DNA from: Myxococcota bacterium
GTDB lineage: Bacteria > Myxococcota_A > Polyangia > HGW-17
Assembly (NCBI GenBank): GCA_018821305.1
Contig: JAHJMN010000031.1
Location: 1 to 36,807 of the forward strand
Reading direction: 5' to 3'
DNA: 36,807 nt
Positions 1 through 6,870 of this stretch are shown in pieces (the first letter of the stretch is position 1; each line of letters starts with the position of its first letter). Both the position numbers and the translations under genes were made by a program. The notes under the pieces are model-generated. The model saw nothing but the letters and a program-made list of their open reading frames with translations, did not search any database and had not been told where the DNA came from.

Positions 1-428
1 AACCTACAGACTCAAATTCTAAATCAATTCAACAACTAATCATTCATTTATCACATATCCAGAATGCCTTCTTAAATCTATAGATAATATTTTCATTACC
101 CTATCAGATCAATTTTTTGCCGTTTTGTCGATCCCCTTTTTATCTTTTTTCGATCCTTTTACTAATGAAGCGGTCTAGATGACCCCTGATTTGCTGTTCC
201 TGTTCCTGATTTCCTGAATACCTGAAAAAACTCACTAACTGATCTGGATTGGGTCTTGACCGCTTTTGTATCCTGAAAAAAATAAAAAATGATTGGGAAC
301 TCCTCGACAGGCAGTTATTCCGGTGTATATTGGTTTATTACAAGGATATTTCCAGAGTATAAAATACAGGTTGCTTGTTGAATGGGTTATATGTTTGATA
401 TCAAACTTTAATTTGGAAGGAGAAGCTT
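1..428. other. Non-coding leader region with one repeat element
   Basis: No convincing gene is seen here. The stretch is AT-rich. It holds one short element bounded by inverted AAGCGGTC/GACCGCTT (168-265), described separately. It ends with a strong Shine-Dalgarno sequence, GGAAGGAG, at about 415-422, seven bases before the ATG at 429. A 63-codon open frame at 293-484 overlaps the real gene in another frame and has no recognisable protein features, so I do not call it. A TATAAA-like hexamer near 358-363 has no -35 partner at proper spacing. Confidence 0.6.
168..265. repeat. Short dispersed repeat with GACCGCTT inverted ends
   Basis: A 98-bp segment begins with AAGCGGTC (168-175) and ends with its exact reverse complement GACCGCTT (258-265). 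Between them is a CCTG-rich tract (about 182-225: alternating CTGATT, CTGTTCCTG and CTGATTTCCTG). The same tract composition and the same TAGACCGCTT word occur in the repeat blocks at 19038-19817, 28008-28398 and 36586-36807, so this looks like a short member of the same family. No coding sequence is present. It lies about 160 bp upstream of the EGF-like lipoprotein gene. Confidence 0.6.
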
Positions 429-1199
429 ATGAAAATTATTTTTATCTTATTGCTGATGTCCGTTTTTTCCGGTTGCGAAGATGAGAAAACTTGCCCGGGA
501 AATAATTGTTCTGGTCACGGAACCTGTCTGGAAACTAAAAGTGGGGATTTCTACTGTCGGTGCAAATCAGGCTATACGGAAGGCAATAATTATTCATGTT
601 ATAAAAAAAGCAGTGACGAGCCAATTAATAATTGCAAGCCGGTAATTTATCTTTATCCTGTTCAGGAGACTCAAGTTTCCGTTGCTTTTGCAAATCCTCA
701 AGATGTTGACCTCACATACACTTATCCACTCTATGGAGAAAATGGTTGGACAGTTACGGCCCTTGAAGATGGTACGCTGCAGATGGGTGACCGAAATTAC
801 TACAGTTTGTACTGGGAGGGCGTCACTCAGGACAGCATTACTTTCAATACTGGTTTTTGCGTGAGTTCAGATGAACTTATTGAATTTTTTGAAGATGCAC
901 TGGCAAAACTCGGACTTAATGATTTTGAAGCTCAGGAATTTATAATCTATTGGCTGCCAATTCTCGGGGAAAATCCATACAATATTATATATTTCGCTAC
1001 AGATGATTGGAAAAGGGATGTTCCTCTTTCAGTAAGTCCTGCTCCGGATACTCAGATTCGCTTTAATATGATTTACCGGCCTTCAGTTGAAAAAATAAAC
1101 ATACTGCCTCAGGAAATTAAGACTCCCGAAAGAGTTGGTTTTACTCTTGTGGAGTGGGGTGGCAGGCTTGAAAGCGGAGAGTACGAGGTTACTGAATGA
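429..1199 (+). CDS. EGF-like lipoprotein with conserved IYLYP-type domain
   Basis: This is a predicted lipoprotein of 256 residues. The signal peptide ends in the lipobox VFSGC, which would lipidate Cys16. Residues 22-57 form a six-cysteine EGF-like module (CPGNNCSGHGTC, then CRC and a final C), a motif much commoner in eukaryotic extracellular proteins. From residue 70 to the end is a single domain opening KPVIYLYP and containing WEG, YWLP, NPYNIIYFA and VEWGG. I recognise this as a widespread but uncharacterised bacterial domain. Start choice: ATG at 429 follows GGAAGGAG. The stop overlaps the next start (ATGA, 1196-1199), so the two lipoproteins are probably co-translated and may work as a pair on the cell surface. 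The function is unknown; binding or adhesion is inferred only from the EGF fold. Confidence 0.85.
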   Translation: MKIIFILLLMSVFSGCEDEKTCPGNNCSGHGTCLETKSGDFYCRCKSGYTEGNNYSCYKKSSDEPINNCKPVIYLYPVQETQVSVAFANPQDVDLTYTYPLYGENGWTVTALEDGTLQMGDRNYYSLYWEGVTQDSITFNTGFCVSSDELIEFFEDALAKLGLNDFEAQEFIIYWLPILGENPYNIIYFATDDWKRDVPLSVSPAPDTQIRFNMIYRPSVEKINILPQEIKTPERVGFTLVEWGGRLESGEYEVTE

Positions 1200-2914
1200 A
1201 AACACTTAAATTTTGTTTAGTACTGACTACTTCTTTCATTCTTTCAAGCTGTTTTTTCGGTCCTGAATGCGGAAATTCAATCCTTGAGCAAAATGAAGAC
1301 TGCGATGGTAAATATTTCGCTCCGATGTATTCTTCTGACTGCCGAGACTGGGGTTACAACGGGGGTAGCGTTAAGTGTTCGGACTGTGGCCTGGATTTTT
1401 CCGAATGTGAAGACTACGGGATTTGTGGGGACGGGGTCTTGTCTCCTTCCGAGGAATGTGATGGGGACCTTATGGCTGCTCAAACATGCGGGGAACTTGG
1501 CTATCCGGGGGGAAATCTTTCTTGCCGTAACTGCAGATTTGACACTTCAGAGTGCGAAATATGTGGCGATAATAAAATTGACGAAGGAGAGATCTGTGAT
1601 GGATTAAACGGTGGGGAATTTACCTGCAGTGCCGAAACTGGAACCTGGGGTGGACCTGTTACCTGTATGGATGACTGTGCAACACCTTCTTTCGATTACT
1701 GCGATGGATATTTTCATATAGCGAGTGGGCGTTATGATTGTGTAAACAATACCTTTTATGATTCCGAAGAGGGTTATTTATATTTATTTGGACACACAGG
1801 GGGAAATCTCCACGGAAACACAAACAAAGGAGATTGCACTGATTATCCTTTATTTATACATGGAAGCGGTTGTGATGATTATATATTTGATTATTATCCA
1901 TGCACTGATGCATTTATTTTAAAAACTGATACCTCGGGAAGGGTTGTTAAAACAATTCAATTTGGAACAGAAGGTGACGATACTGCTCACTTTGCTGGTC
2001 TTGATGATGAAGGCAACTTTATTATTATAGAAAGATATAATGGGAGTTGGTATTTCTCTGGCTCCGAGTCTGATATTGGTAATCCAAACTTAAGTTTCGG
2101 CTCAGTTTCCGTTGGAGTTTTCAATAAAAACTTACACGAGATAAGTTCAGTTGAGATGGAAGAGATAGAGGATAGTCAATTTTTTAATTTTCCCAGAGTC
2201 GTTGGATATAATGGAATTCTTCTATCAGGATATAAGACCGATGGACGTACATTTTTCGGAGAGTGGAACTACAAAACCGGAGCAAATCGCTGGAAAGTCA
2301 ACTTAGATAATTTTTACACAGTTACTGAAGTCGTTGCGGCGGGAACAGGTAGATATCTTGTGAAAACCTCCCATGGTAGGAATTATAAATATTATATGGT
2401 TACGGTTACAAATTCCACACTTGTTGAATATTTCAATTGTGAGACATGGACGCCTGCAGACCGGAAAAGCAAACTTTCAATGGATTCCGAAGGAAACGTC
2501 AGTCTTCAGTGCTATTACCAATATATTTATCTTTATGAAATAACGCTGGATTCCACGAGAAACATAATTAATGAAACCCAGGAAGTAACCCAGGGAACCC
2601 TGGCACCTTCGCATGCGAGGTGGTGGACGGAAATAGAAAACATTGATGCGACGGGGGGAGAAAACCTTGGAGAAATTGGTTCTGATTATTATGAGGGATG
2701 CAGGGTAACAAACAGACTGGCGTTTTACCTTAAAAAACCGGAAGAGCTTTATGTAAAATATACATGGGATTTATGCAGGTTATTTCACTATTCGGGCTTC
2801 AGTGTAGTGGAAGACAGTATTCTGATATACGGCGTGGACGAAAGGAATTACTACCAGACCCTCGTCTACCGTCACGACTTCCCCCCCGGAACCTTCACCT
2901 CTGCGAAAAAATAA
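1196..2914 (+). CDS. Cys-rich repeat lipoprotein, large C-terminal domain
   Basis: Predicted lipoprotein of 572 residues, with lipobox ILSSC and lipidated Cys19. Residues 25-169 hold three Cys-rich repeats of the CGDG...E.CDG type (starting near C25, C77 and C123). They are homologous to the repeats in the proteins encoded at 9104 and 12867. Residues about 170-572 form a Tyr/Trp/Asp-rich beta-like region with recurrent strands (DTSGRVVKTIQFGTEGDDT, FGEWNYKTGANRWKVNL). This resembles the propeller-type bodies of cell-surface proteins often found in Myxococcota, but I cannot assign a family. The gene starts inside the stop of the upstream EGF-like lipoprotein (ATGA), implying translational coupling. 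It converges on the minus-strand DsrE-like gene with only two bases between stops. Confidence 0.85.
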   Translation: MKTLKFCLVLTTSFILSSCFFGPECGNSILEQNEDCDGKYFAPMYSSDCRDWGYNGGSVKCSDCGLDFSECEDYGICGDGVLSPSEECDGDLMAAQTCGELGYPGGNLSCRNCRFDTSECEICGDNKIDEGEICDGLNGGEFTCSAETGTWGGPVTCMDDCATPSFDYCDGYFHIASGRYDCVNNTFYDSEEGYLYLFGHTGGNLHGNTNKGDCTDYPLFIHGSGCDDYIFDYYPCTDAFILKTDTSGRVVKTIQFGTEGDDTAHFAGLDDEGNFIIIERYNGSWYFSGSESDIGNPNLSFGSVSVGVFNKNLHEISSVEMEEIEDSQFFNFPRVVGYNGILLSGYKTDGRTFFGEWNYKTGANRWKVNLDNFYTVTEVVAAGTGRYLVKTSHGRNYKYYMVTVTNSTLVEYFNCETWTPADRKSKLSMDSEGNVSLQCYYQYIYLYEITLDSTRNIINETQEVTQGTLAPSHARWWTEIENIDATGGENLGEIGSDYYEGCRVTNRLAFYLKKPEELYVKYTWDLCRLFHYSGFSVVEDSILIYGVDERNYYQTLVYRHDFPPGTFTSAKK

Positions 2915-2916
2915 CG

Positions 2917-3264
2917 TCAGAATGTGAGGACTGTGTAGCCTTTTTCCATCCAGGTTGTCATGGATGGGTGACCGCTCATGTCGTCTCCAATGGGCAGGTT
3001 CTGGTTCAGAGCACTTTCGAGGGAACCCATTTTCGCTGCGCAGGCTTTGCAGACCAGCGAAATCAGGCGTGCATCCACGACTTTTTTATACAGATTAGCA
3101 AAGGGCATATCAGGGTTTTCATGGAAATCTTTTATCAGTTTTGTGGCGCTGCCTTCCATTACGATGGCAACTTCATAGTTTTTTGCTTTCATATCAAGGG
3201 CATGTAAAAGCACGTGAACAAAACACATGGGATCTCCATTGAATGCAAAAAGTACAACTTTCAT
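2917..3264 (-). CDS. DsrE/DsrF-like family protein
   Basis: A cytoplasmic protein of 115 residues. The N-terminal strand MKVVLFAFNGDPMCFVHVLL, the alternating alpha/beta pattern, and the CKAC pair (Cys72, Cys75) late in the chain match the small DsrE-like fold used in sulfur-relay proteins and relatives. Cys14 is a further candidate reactive thiol. The family includes sulfur carriers (DsrE/TusD) and many members of unknown role, so a thiol or sulfur function is only inferred. The start is supported by AAGGAGC about six bases before the ATG. It lies 29 bp downstream of the ZIP transporter gene on the same strand, so the two are probably co-transcribed. Confidence 0.7.
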   Translation of the reverse strand: MKVVLFAFNGDPMCFVHVLLHALDMKAKNYEVAIVMEGSATKLIKDFHENPDMPFANLYKKVVDARLISLVCKACAAKMGSLESALNQNLPIGDDMSGHPSMTTWMEKGYTVLTF

Positions 3265-3293
3265 TTTTAGCTCCTTTTTTCTCCGGAAGCGGT

Positions 3294-4097
3294 TTAGTCC
3301 AGAACAACCAGACTGAATGCGATAACTATAATTCCTGAAATAAGGCCATAGACACTCCAGTGGCCTTCCCCATATTTTTTGGCCGTGGGAATCAATTCAT
3401 CAAGGCTTATGAAAACCATGATTCCAGCTACGGCGGCGAAAAGATAACCCATAACGAGATCCGAGAAAAACGCACGCAGGGTGAAAAATGCTACGATTGC
3501 TCCAAGAGGTTCTGCTAAACCGGACATGAAACTGTACCAGAACGCCTTCTTTTTACTTCCAGTAGCGTAATAAATCGGAACACTTACGGCAATACCTTCG
3601 GGAATGTTGTGGATAGCCACGGCGACGGCAATGCTTACTCCGAGGGTCGGGGAAGAGTATGCAGCAGCAAAAGTTGCAATACCCTCGGGAAAATTGTGGA
3701 TTGCGATTGCAACAGCAGACAAAAGCCCAAGGCGCATAAGGGCACGTTTTTCATCTTCGCTTCCCGCTTCTCCGGGGAGATTTCGCGCTTCATGGGGGTT
3801 TTCCGCTTCCGGGACAACCAGATCGATGAGAGCTGAAAGAATCATACCTCCAACGAACACAACAATTGTGATCATTTCCGCTTTCTTGGGGGAAAATGAT
3901 TTTGCAATCATTGTCTTAGCCATGGGGTACATCTCCACGAAGGAGATAAAAATCATAACCCCGGCACTGAACCCCAGTGCAGCACTGAGAAATTTTTTGT
4001 TCGTAGATTTACTGAAAAAAGCAATGGCGGATCCGATGCCGGTGGATAATCCTGCAAATAGGGTCAGTAAAAAAGCATTTAAAACCTGATGTGACAT
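3294..4097 (-). CDS. zupT: ZIP family divalent metal transporter (ZupT-like)
   Basis: An inner-membrane metal importer of 267 residues, the usual size for ZupT. It has about eight hydrophobic segments. The two metal-site motifs are HNFPEGIA (His134-Glu138) in TM4 and HNIPEGIA (His163-Glu167) in TM5, the signature of the ZIP family. A charged cytoplasmic loop (about 97-120, PEAENPHEARNLPGEAGSEDEKR) sits between TM3 and TM4. The family imports Zn2+ and often Fe2+, Mn2+ or Co2+; the substrate cannot be read from sequence. It is divergent from the rubrerythrin-like gene across 117 bp and upstream of the DsrE-like gene. Iron or manganese supply to the neighbouring diiron protein would be a sensible, but inferred, link. 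Confidence 0.9.
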   Translation of the reverse strand: MSHQVLNAFLLTLFAGLSTGIGSAIAFFSKSTNKKFLSAALGFSAGVMIFISFVEMYPMAKTMIAKSFSPKKAEMITIVVFVGGMILSALIDLVVPEAENPHEARNLPGEAGSEDEKRALMRLGLLSAVAIAIHNFPEGIATFAAAYSSPTLGVSIAVAVAIHNIPEGIAVSVPIYYATGSKKKAFWYSFMSGLAEPLGAIVAFFTLRAFFSDLVMGYLFAAVAGIMVFISLDELIPTAKKYGEGHWSVYGLISGIIVIAFSLVVLD

Positions 4098-4214
4098 ATT
4101 ATGGACCTCAAAGTCTGATTTGTTCGGTTCACTATATTTCTAACTTGAAAAACAGTAAAGATTGAAATACTCTCATTTGAATTGTACCTGTATTTTTTTA
4201 CACAGGAGATATAA

Positions 4215-4664
4215 ATGGACGAAATGATTTTTGAAGTTATTGAATTTGCTATTGAAAAAGAACAGGAAGCTGTTGATTTCTACAATGGCCTTGCGGAGAA
4301 AGTTAAACAACCGGAACTGAAAGTGGAAATTAAAAAGCTAGCAGGGATGGAAGCTGCTCACAAAAGAAAACTGCAGGAACTCAATCCAGCGGATCCTTTC
4401 TGGTCCGAGAAAAAGTCGATTACAAATCTTAAAATTGCTGAATACATGGTGGAGGAAGAAGTGACCGACTCCATGGATCTTCAGGATATTCTTGTAGTTG
4501 CCATGAAGCGGGAGCTTGCGGCAAAGAGACTTTATCTGGATTTAGCTCAACTGAGTATTGATGCCTCTGTTAAAAAAATGTTTGAAAAACTCGCCGATGA
4601 GGAAGCTGAACATAAAAATTTCTTTGAAAAAATATGGGACGAAAAAGTCCTGAAAGATAACTGA
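4215..4664 (+). CDS. Rubrerythrin-like diiron (ferritin-like) protein
   Basis: A ferritin-like four-helix protein of 149 residues with no fused rubredoxin domain. The diiron ligands fit the rubrerythrin pattern: Glu16 in helix 1, E46xxH49 in helix 2 (MEAAH), Glu100 in helix 3 (KRELAAKRLY) and E130xxH133 in helix 4 (DEEAEH). Family members reduce hydrogen peroxide in anaerobes and microaerophiles. The start follows AGGAGAT. A stand-alone rubredoxin is encoded 72 bp downstream on the same strand. This suggests a split rubrerythrin system in which the separate rubredoxin donates the electrons. That functional pairing is inferred from the adjacency. Confidence 0.85.
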   Translation: MDEMIFEVIEFAIEKEQEAVDFYNGLAEKVKQPELKVEIKKLAGMEAAHKRKLQELNPADPFWSEKKSITNLKIAEYMVEEEVTDSMDLQDILVVAMKRELAAKRLYLDLAQLSIDASVKKMFEKLADEEAEHKNFFEKIWDEKVLKDN

Positions 4665-4736
4665 TTAGTTACTAATACTTTGTTAAGCGAATTACTGTAC
4701 ACGTACTGGTTACAAACTTTTTAGAAGGAGAATAAA

Positions 4737-4895
4737 ATGGCAAAATATGTATGTACAATCTGTGGTTATGTTTATGATCCAGCAGTTGGAGATCCCGATA
4801 ACGATGTAGCCGTTGGAACTGCCTGGGACAATGTTCCATCTGACTGGGTATGTCCAGTTTGTGGCGCTGGCAAGGATGTTTTTGAAGAAGAATAA
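4737..4895 (+). CDS. Rubredoxin
   Basis: A 52-residue iron-sulfur electron carrier, the standard rubredoxin size. The Fe(Cys)4 site is complete: [10 protein letters not shown] (Cys6, Cys9) and CPVCGAGKD (Cys39, Cys42). The conserved aromatic core (Tyr4, Tyr11, Tyr13, Trp30, Trp37) is also present. The start ATG is preceded by AGAAGGAGAATAAA, a strong ribosome site. It lies just downstream of the rubrerythrin-like gene and probably shares its transcript, serving as reductant for peroxide detoxification. The gene is too short for most length cut-offs and easily missed. Confidence 0.95.
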   Translation: MAKYVCTICGYVYDPAVGDPDNDVAVGTAWDNVPSDWVCPVCGAGKDVFEEE

Positions 4896-5034
4896 ATACC
4901 TCCCTGATATCATCACCTTATGAAATTTTTCTTGTAAAAAGATAATAATATATGTATTATTCCGCCCCGGTTTAATAGCAGTTTTGCGGTCATTTTATTT
5001 CCAATAACTGATGTTAAATCTCCATCAGTATATT

Positions 5035-5099
5035 TTGAATTCAAGAATTCAATTGCGGTTGGAGTTGTAATTTCTTCATCCGGTTTCGCATTGCGAAAC
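5035..5099. promoter_or_regulatory. Two palindromes upstream of the Fic-like gene
   Basis: Two perfect dyads lie in the gap before the Fic-like gene. One is TTGAATTC-AA-GAATTCAA (5035-5052, 8-bp arms). The other is GTTTCGCA-T-TGCGAAAC (5083-5099, 8-bp arms with a one-base centre). The second is 77 bp upstream of the ATG at 5177. Neither is followed by a T-tract, so terminator function is not favoured. Dimeric repressor sites or an autoregulatory operator are plausible. The rest of 4896-5176 shows no gene: a minus-strand open frame there needs a TTG start and has no recognisable features. Confidence 0.35.
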
Positions 5100-5176
5100 G
5101 GCAACAAATTGAAGCGAATTTCCGGACACGATTTTCGATGGGCGCTTATCAGTTGTCCTAAGGTGCAGGGAAGATT

Positions 5177-5965
5177 ATGGCAAGAAATAATTTCAATAAT
5201 TCTATGGATCCCAACGAAGTCTCACAGATTGAAGAAGTAATAAATAATTTTCACAGGGTGCTTGAAAAACAGGGTGATGGGGATCGAAAAGTAATAGAAA
5301 ATTATCTTGATATTACATGGTGTTATCATGAATTTGCTATCGAAGGTATTGTAATGAATCACCTGGAAATCAAGTCTGCTCTTGATGAAAGAATCATAAG
5401 TGATTCCAGTCTGATACCTCATTATGAAGATGTGCGTGCTTATTACCATGGGATTAAAAAAATCCGGGCGGATCGTGGGAAAAAACGTCTGGCAGTTACT
5501 ATTAATTCAATTAAGGAACTTCATGACTTAATTACTGTCAATTCTGATTCCAAATCCCACTCCTATCGCAAGGAAATCCCACTGCACCGTCAGTATGCCC
5601 ATGATTTTTCTCCCCCGGAGAAAATTCCTTATCGTATGCGCAAACTTGGGGAATGGCTTCAGAGCGCTGGTTTCCGGAAACTGCCTCCTTTGATGCAGGC
5701 TGCAAGCGTTCACAACAGGCTGATGAGCATATTTCCCTGGCCGAAAAACTCCGGGGCTCTGGCCAGACTCGTTATGAATCAGATACTTATACACACGGGC
5801 TATCCACCGGTAATTATTCCTTCCGTGGAGCGCCAGACCTACTATGACAATATTCAGACTGATCTTCTCCACGAAACGGACAACCGTATGCTTGCTTTTC
5901 TTTCGGATACTCTTGTCAACTATCTGAATACTGTTATAAAAAAAATCTCCCCATCGGGAGTATAA
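5177..5965 (+). CDS. Fic-domain protein with degenerate catalytic motif
   Basis: A protein of 262 residues with Fic-fold architecture but no Fic active site. Homology is visible on both sides of the active site. An IEG motif with the inhibitory-helix Glu is at 55-57 (FAIEGIVMNHLEI). VHNRLMSI (178-185) precedes the loop. ARLVMN and then GYPPVIIPSVERQTYYD follow it (196-224), matching the usual GYPP-II-x-x-E-x-R-x-x-YY segment. The catalytic loop should read HPFxDGNGRxxR but here reads FPWPKNSGALAR (186-197): His to Phe, Asp to Lys, Asn to Ser and Arg to Ala. The final Arg197 is kept. AMP transfer by the canonical mechanism is therefore unlikely. It may be a pseudo-enzyme or regulator. The frame is open and ordinary, so it is not an obvious pseudogene. 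ATG 5177 has a GGGAAG site upstream. Confidence 0.75.
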   Translation: MARNNFNNSMDPNEVSQIEEVINNFHRVLEKQGDGDRKVIENYLDITWCYHEFAIEGIVMNHLEIKSALDERIISDSSLIPHYEDVRAYYHGIKKIRADRGKKRLAVTINSIKELHDLITVNSDSKSHSYRKEIPLHRQYAHDFSPPEKIPYRMRKLGEWLQSAGFRKLPPLMQAASVHNRLMSIFPWPKNSGALARLVMNQILIHTGYPPVIIPSVERQTYYDNIQTDLLHETDNRMLAFLSDTLVNYLNTVIKKISPSGV

Positions 5966-6075
5966 CAATTTCTACCCCCGGAATTTCAAACTGTGCGAAA
6001 TGTTGGGGTAAAAAATATTCTCTGCCCGGAACAAATAACCCTCAGGGTTTAATAACCTGAAAAGGGGTCAAAGCC

Positions 6076-6864
6076 ATGAAACGTTTTGCATTAATATTTT
6101 TGATTATTTCCACCAGTTGTACCGGATACAAAAGAACATACCCGGTTCCCTCCGCTTCGGAACTTGGGGCTGCCCTCCGCAAAGTTGGAGCAAACAACAT
6201 TAGGGCCAAGGGCAAAGTTGATGCAATGATGCCCCGGGGTCGCACGAAAGTAAAAGTATTTCTGTTAGCAGACCGAACCGGTCGAGTGCGCTTTGATGCG
6301 GTAACTCCTCCGCCGTTGAATGCCACAGTGCTGCTTTTGACAAGTGATGGGTCCGTATTGAGAGCCCATGACAAAGACAAAAATCATTTTTATGAAGGAA
6401 AACCCGATGCCTGCTCTGTTAAAAGCATTCTTGGAATCGGAGTTGATGTTAAGGATCTTTATGGCCTTTTGTCGGGCACTATACCCGCCGGAGCTGAAAA
6501 AGCTCAGGTAACTTGGGACCGGGATTGTGGTTGTGAAAAACTGGTATGGACAGTTAATAAAAAGACATATCGTGCGTGGATTGACGGGAAAAATGGAAAA
6601 GCCCGATGGCGAATGGTGAAACTTGAAATTCTTGAAGGAAAAGAGCGAATCCGCGTTGAGTATCGTGGTTTTAAAAAAGTCGGAAAACTGGAAATGCCCA
6701 CGAGAATCAGAATTTCACGACCAGGAACAAAGACCGATACAATTTTCACATGGTCATCCCTTGAAACAGAAGTTGAAATTGAAGACGAGGCATGGAATCA
6801 ATCAATTCCAGAAAACATAGAAATCCGTCGCCTTATTTGCCCCCCGGGGGAGACCGGCAAATGA
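6076..6864 (+). CDS. Lipoprotein, DUF4292-like
   Basis: Predicted outer-membrane-type lipoprotein of 262 residues. The signal peptide ends in ISTSC (lipidated Cys15). The mature part is a mixed beta protein, beginning with a KGKVDAMMPRGRTKVKVFLL stretch and ending with RIRVEYRGFKKV and MPTRIRISRP strands. This pattern of a half-barrel lipoprotein resembles the DUF4292/LolB-like superfamily that binds lipid or lipoprotein tails; the assignment is tentative. It is followed after six bases by xseA and then by another lipoprotein gene overlapping xseA, so the three form one transcription unit. The upstream gap (5966-6075) has small CCCTCAGGG and CTCCCCATCGGGAG dyads, the latter over the end of the Fic-like gene. 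Confidence 0.7.
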   Translation: MKRFALIFLIISTSCTGYKRTYPVPSASELGAALRKVGANNIRAKGKVDAMMPRGRTKVKVFLLADRTGRVRFDAVTPPPLNATVLLLTSDGSVLRAHDKDKNHFYEGKPDACSVKSILGIGVDVKDLYGLLSGTIPAGAEKAQVTWDRDCGCEKLVWTVNKKTYRAWIDGKNGKARWRMVKLEILEGKERIRVEYRGFKKVGKLEMPTRIRISRPGTKTDTIFTWSSLETEVEIEDEAWNQSIPENIEIRRLICPPGETGK

Positions 6865-6870
6865 TTTTAC

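Noticed and set aside
293-484. 63-codon open frame before the EGF-like lipoprotein
   Set aside because: It overlaps the lipoprotein start in another frame, has no ribosome site and has no recognisable protein character.
4913-5107. 64-codon minus-strand open frame after rubredoxin
   Set aside because: It needs a TTG start, lacks a ribosome site, contains the palindromes and shows no family resemblance.
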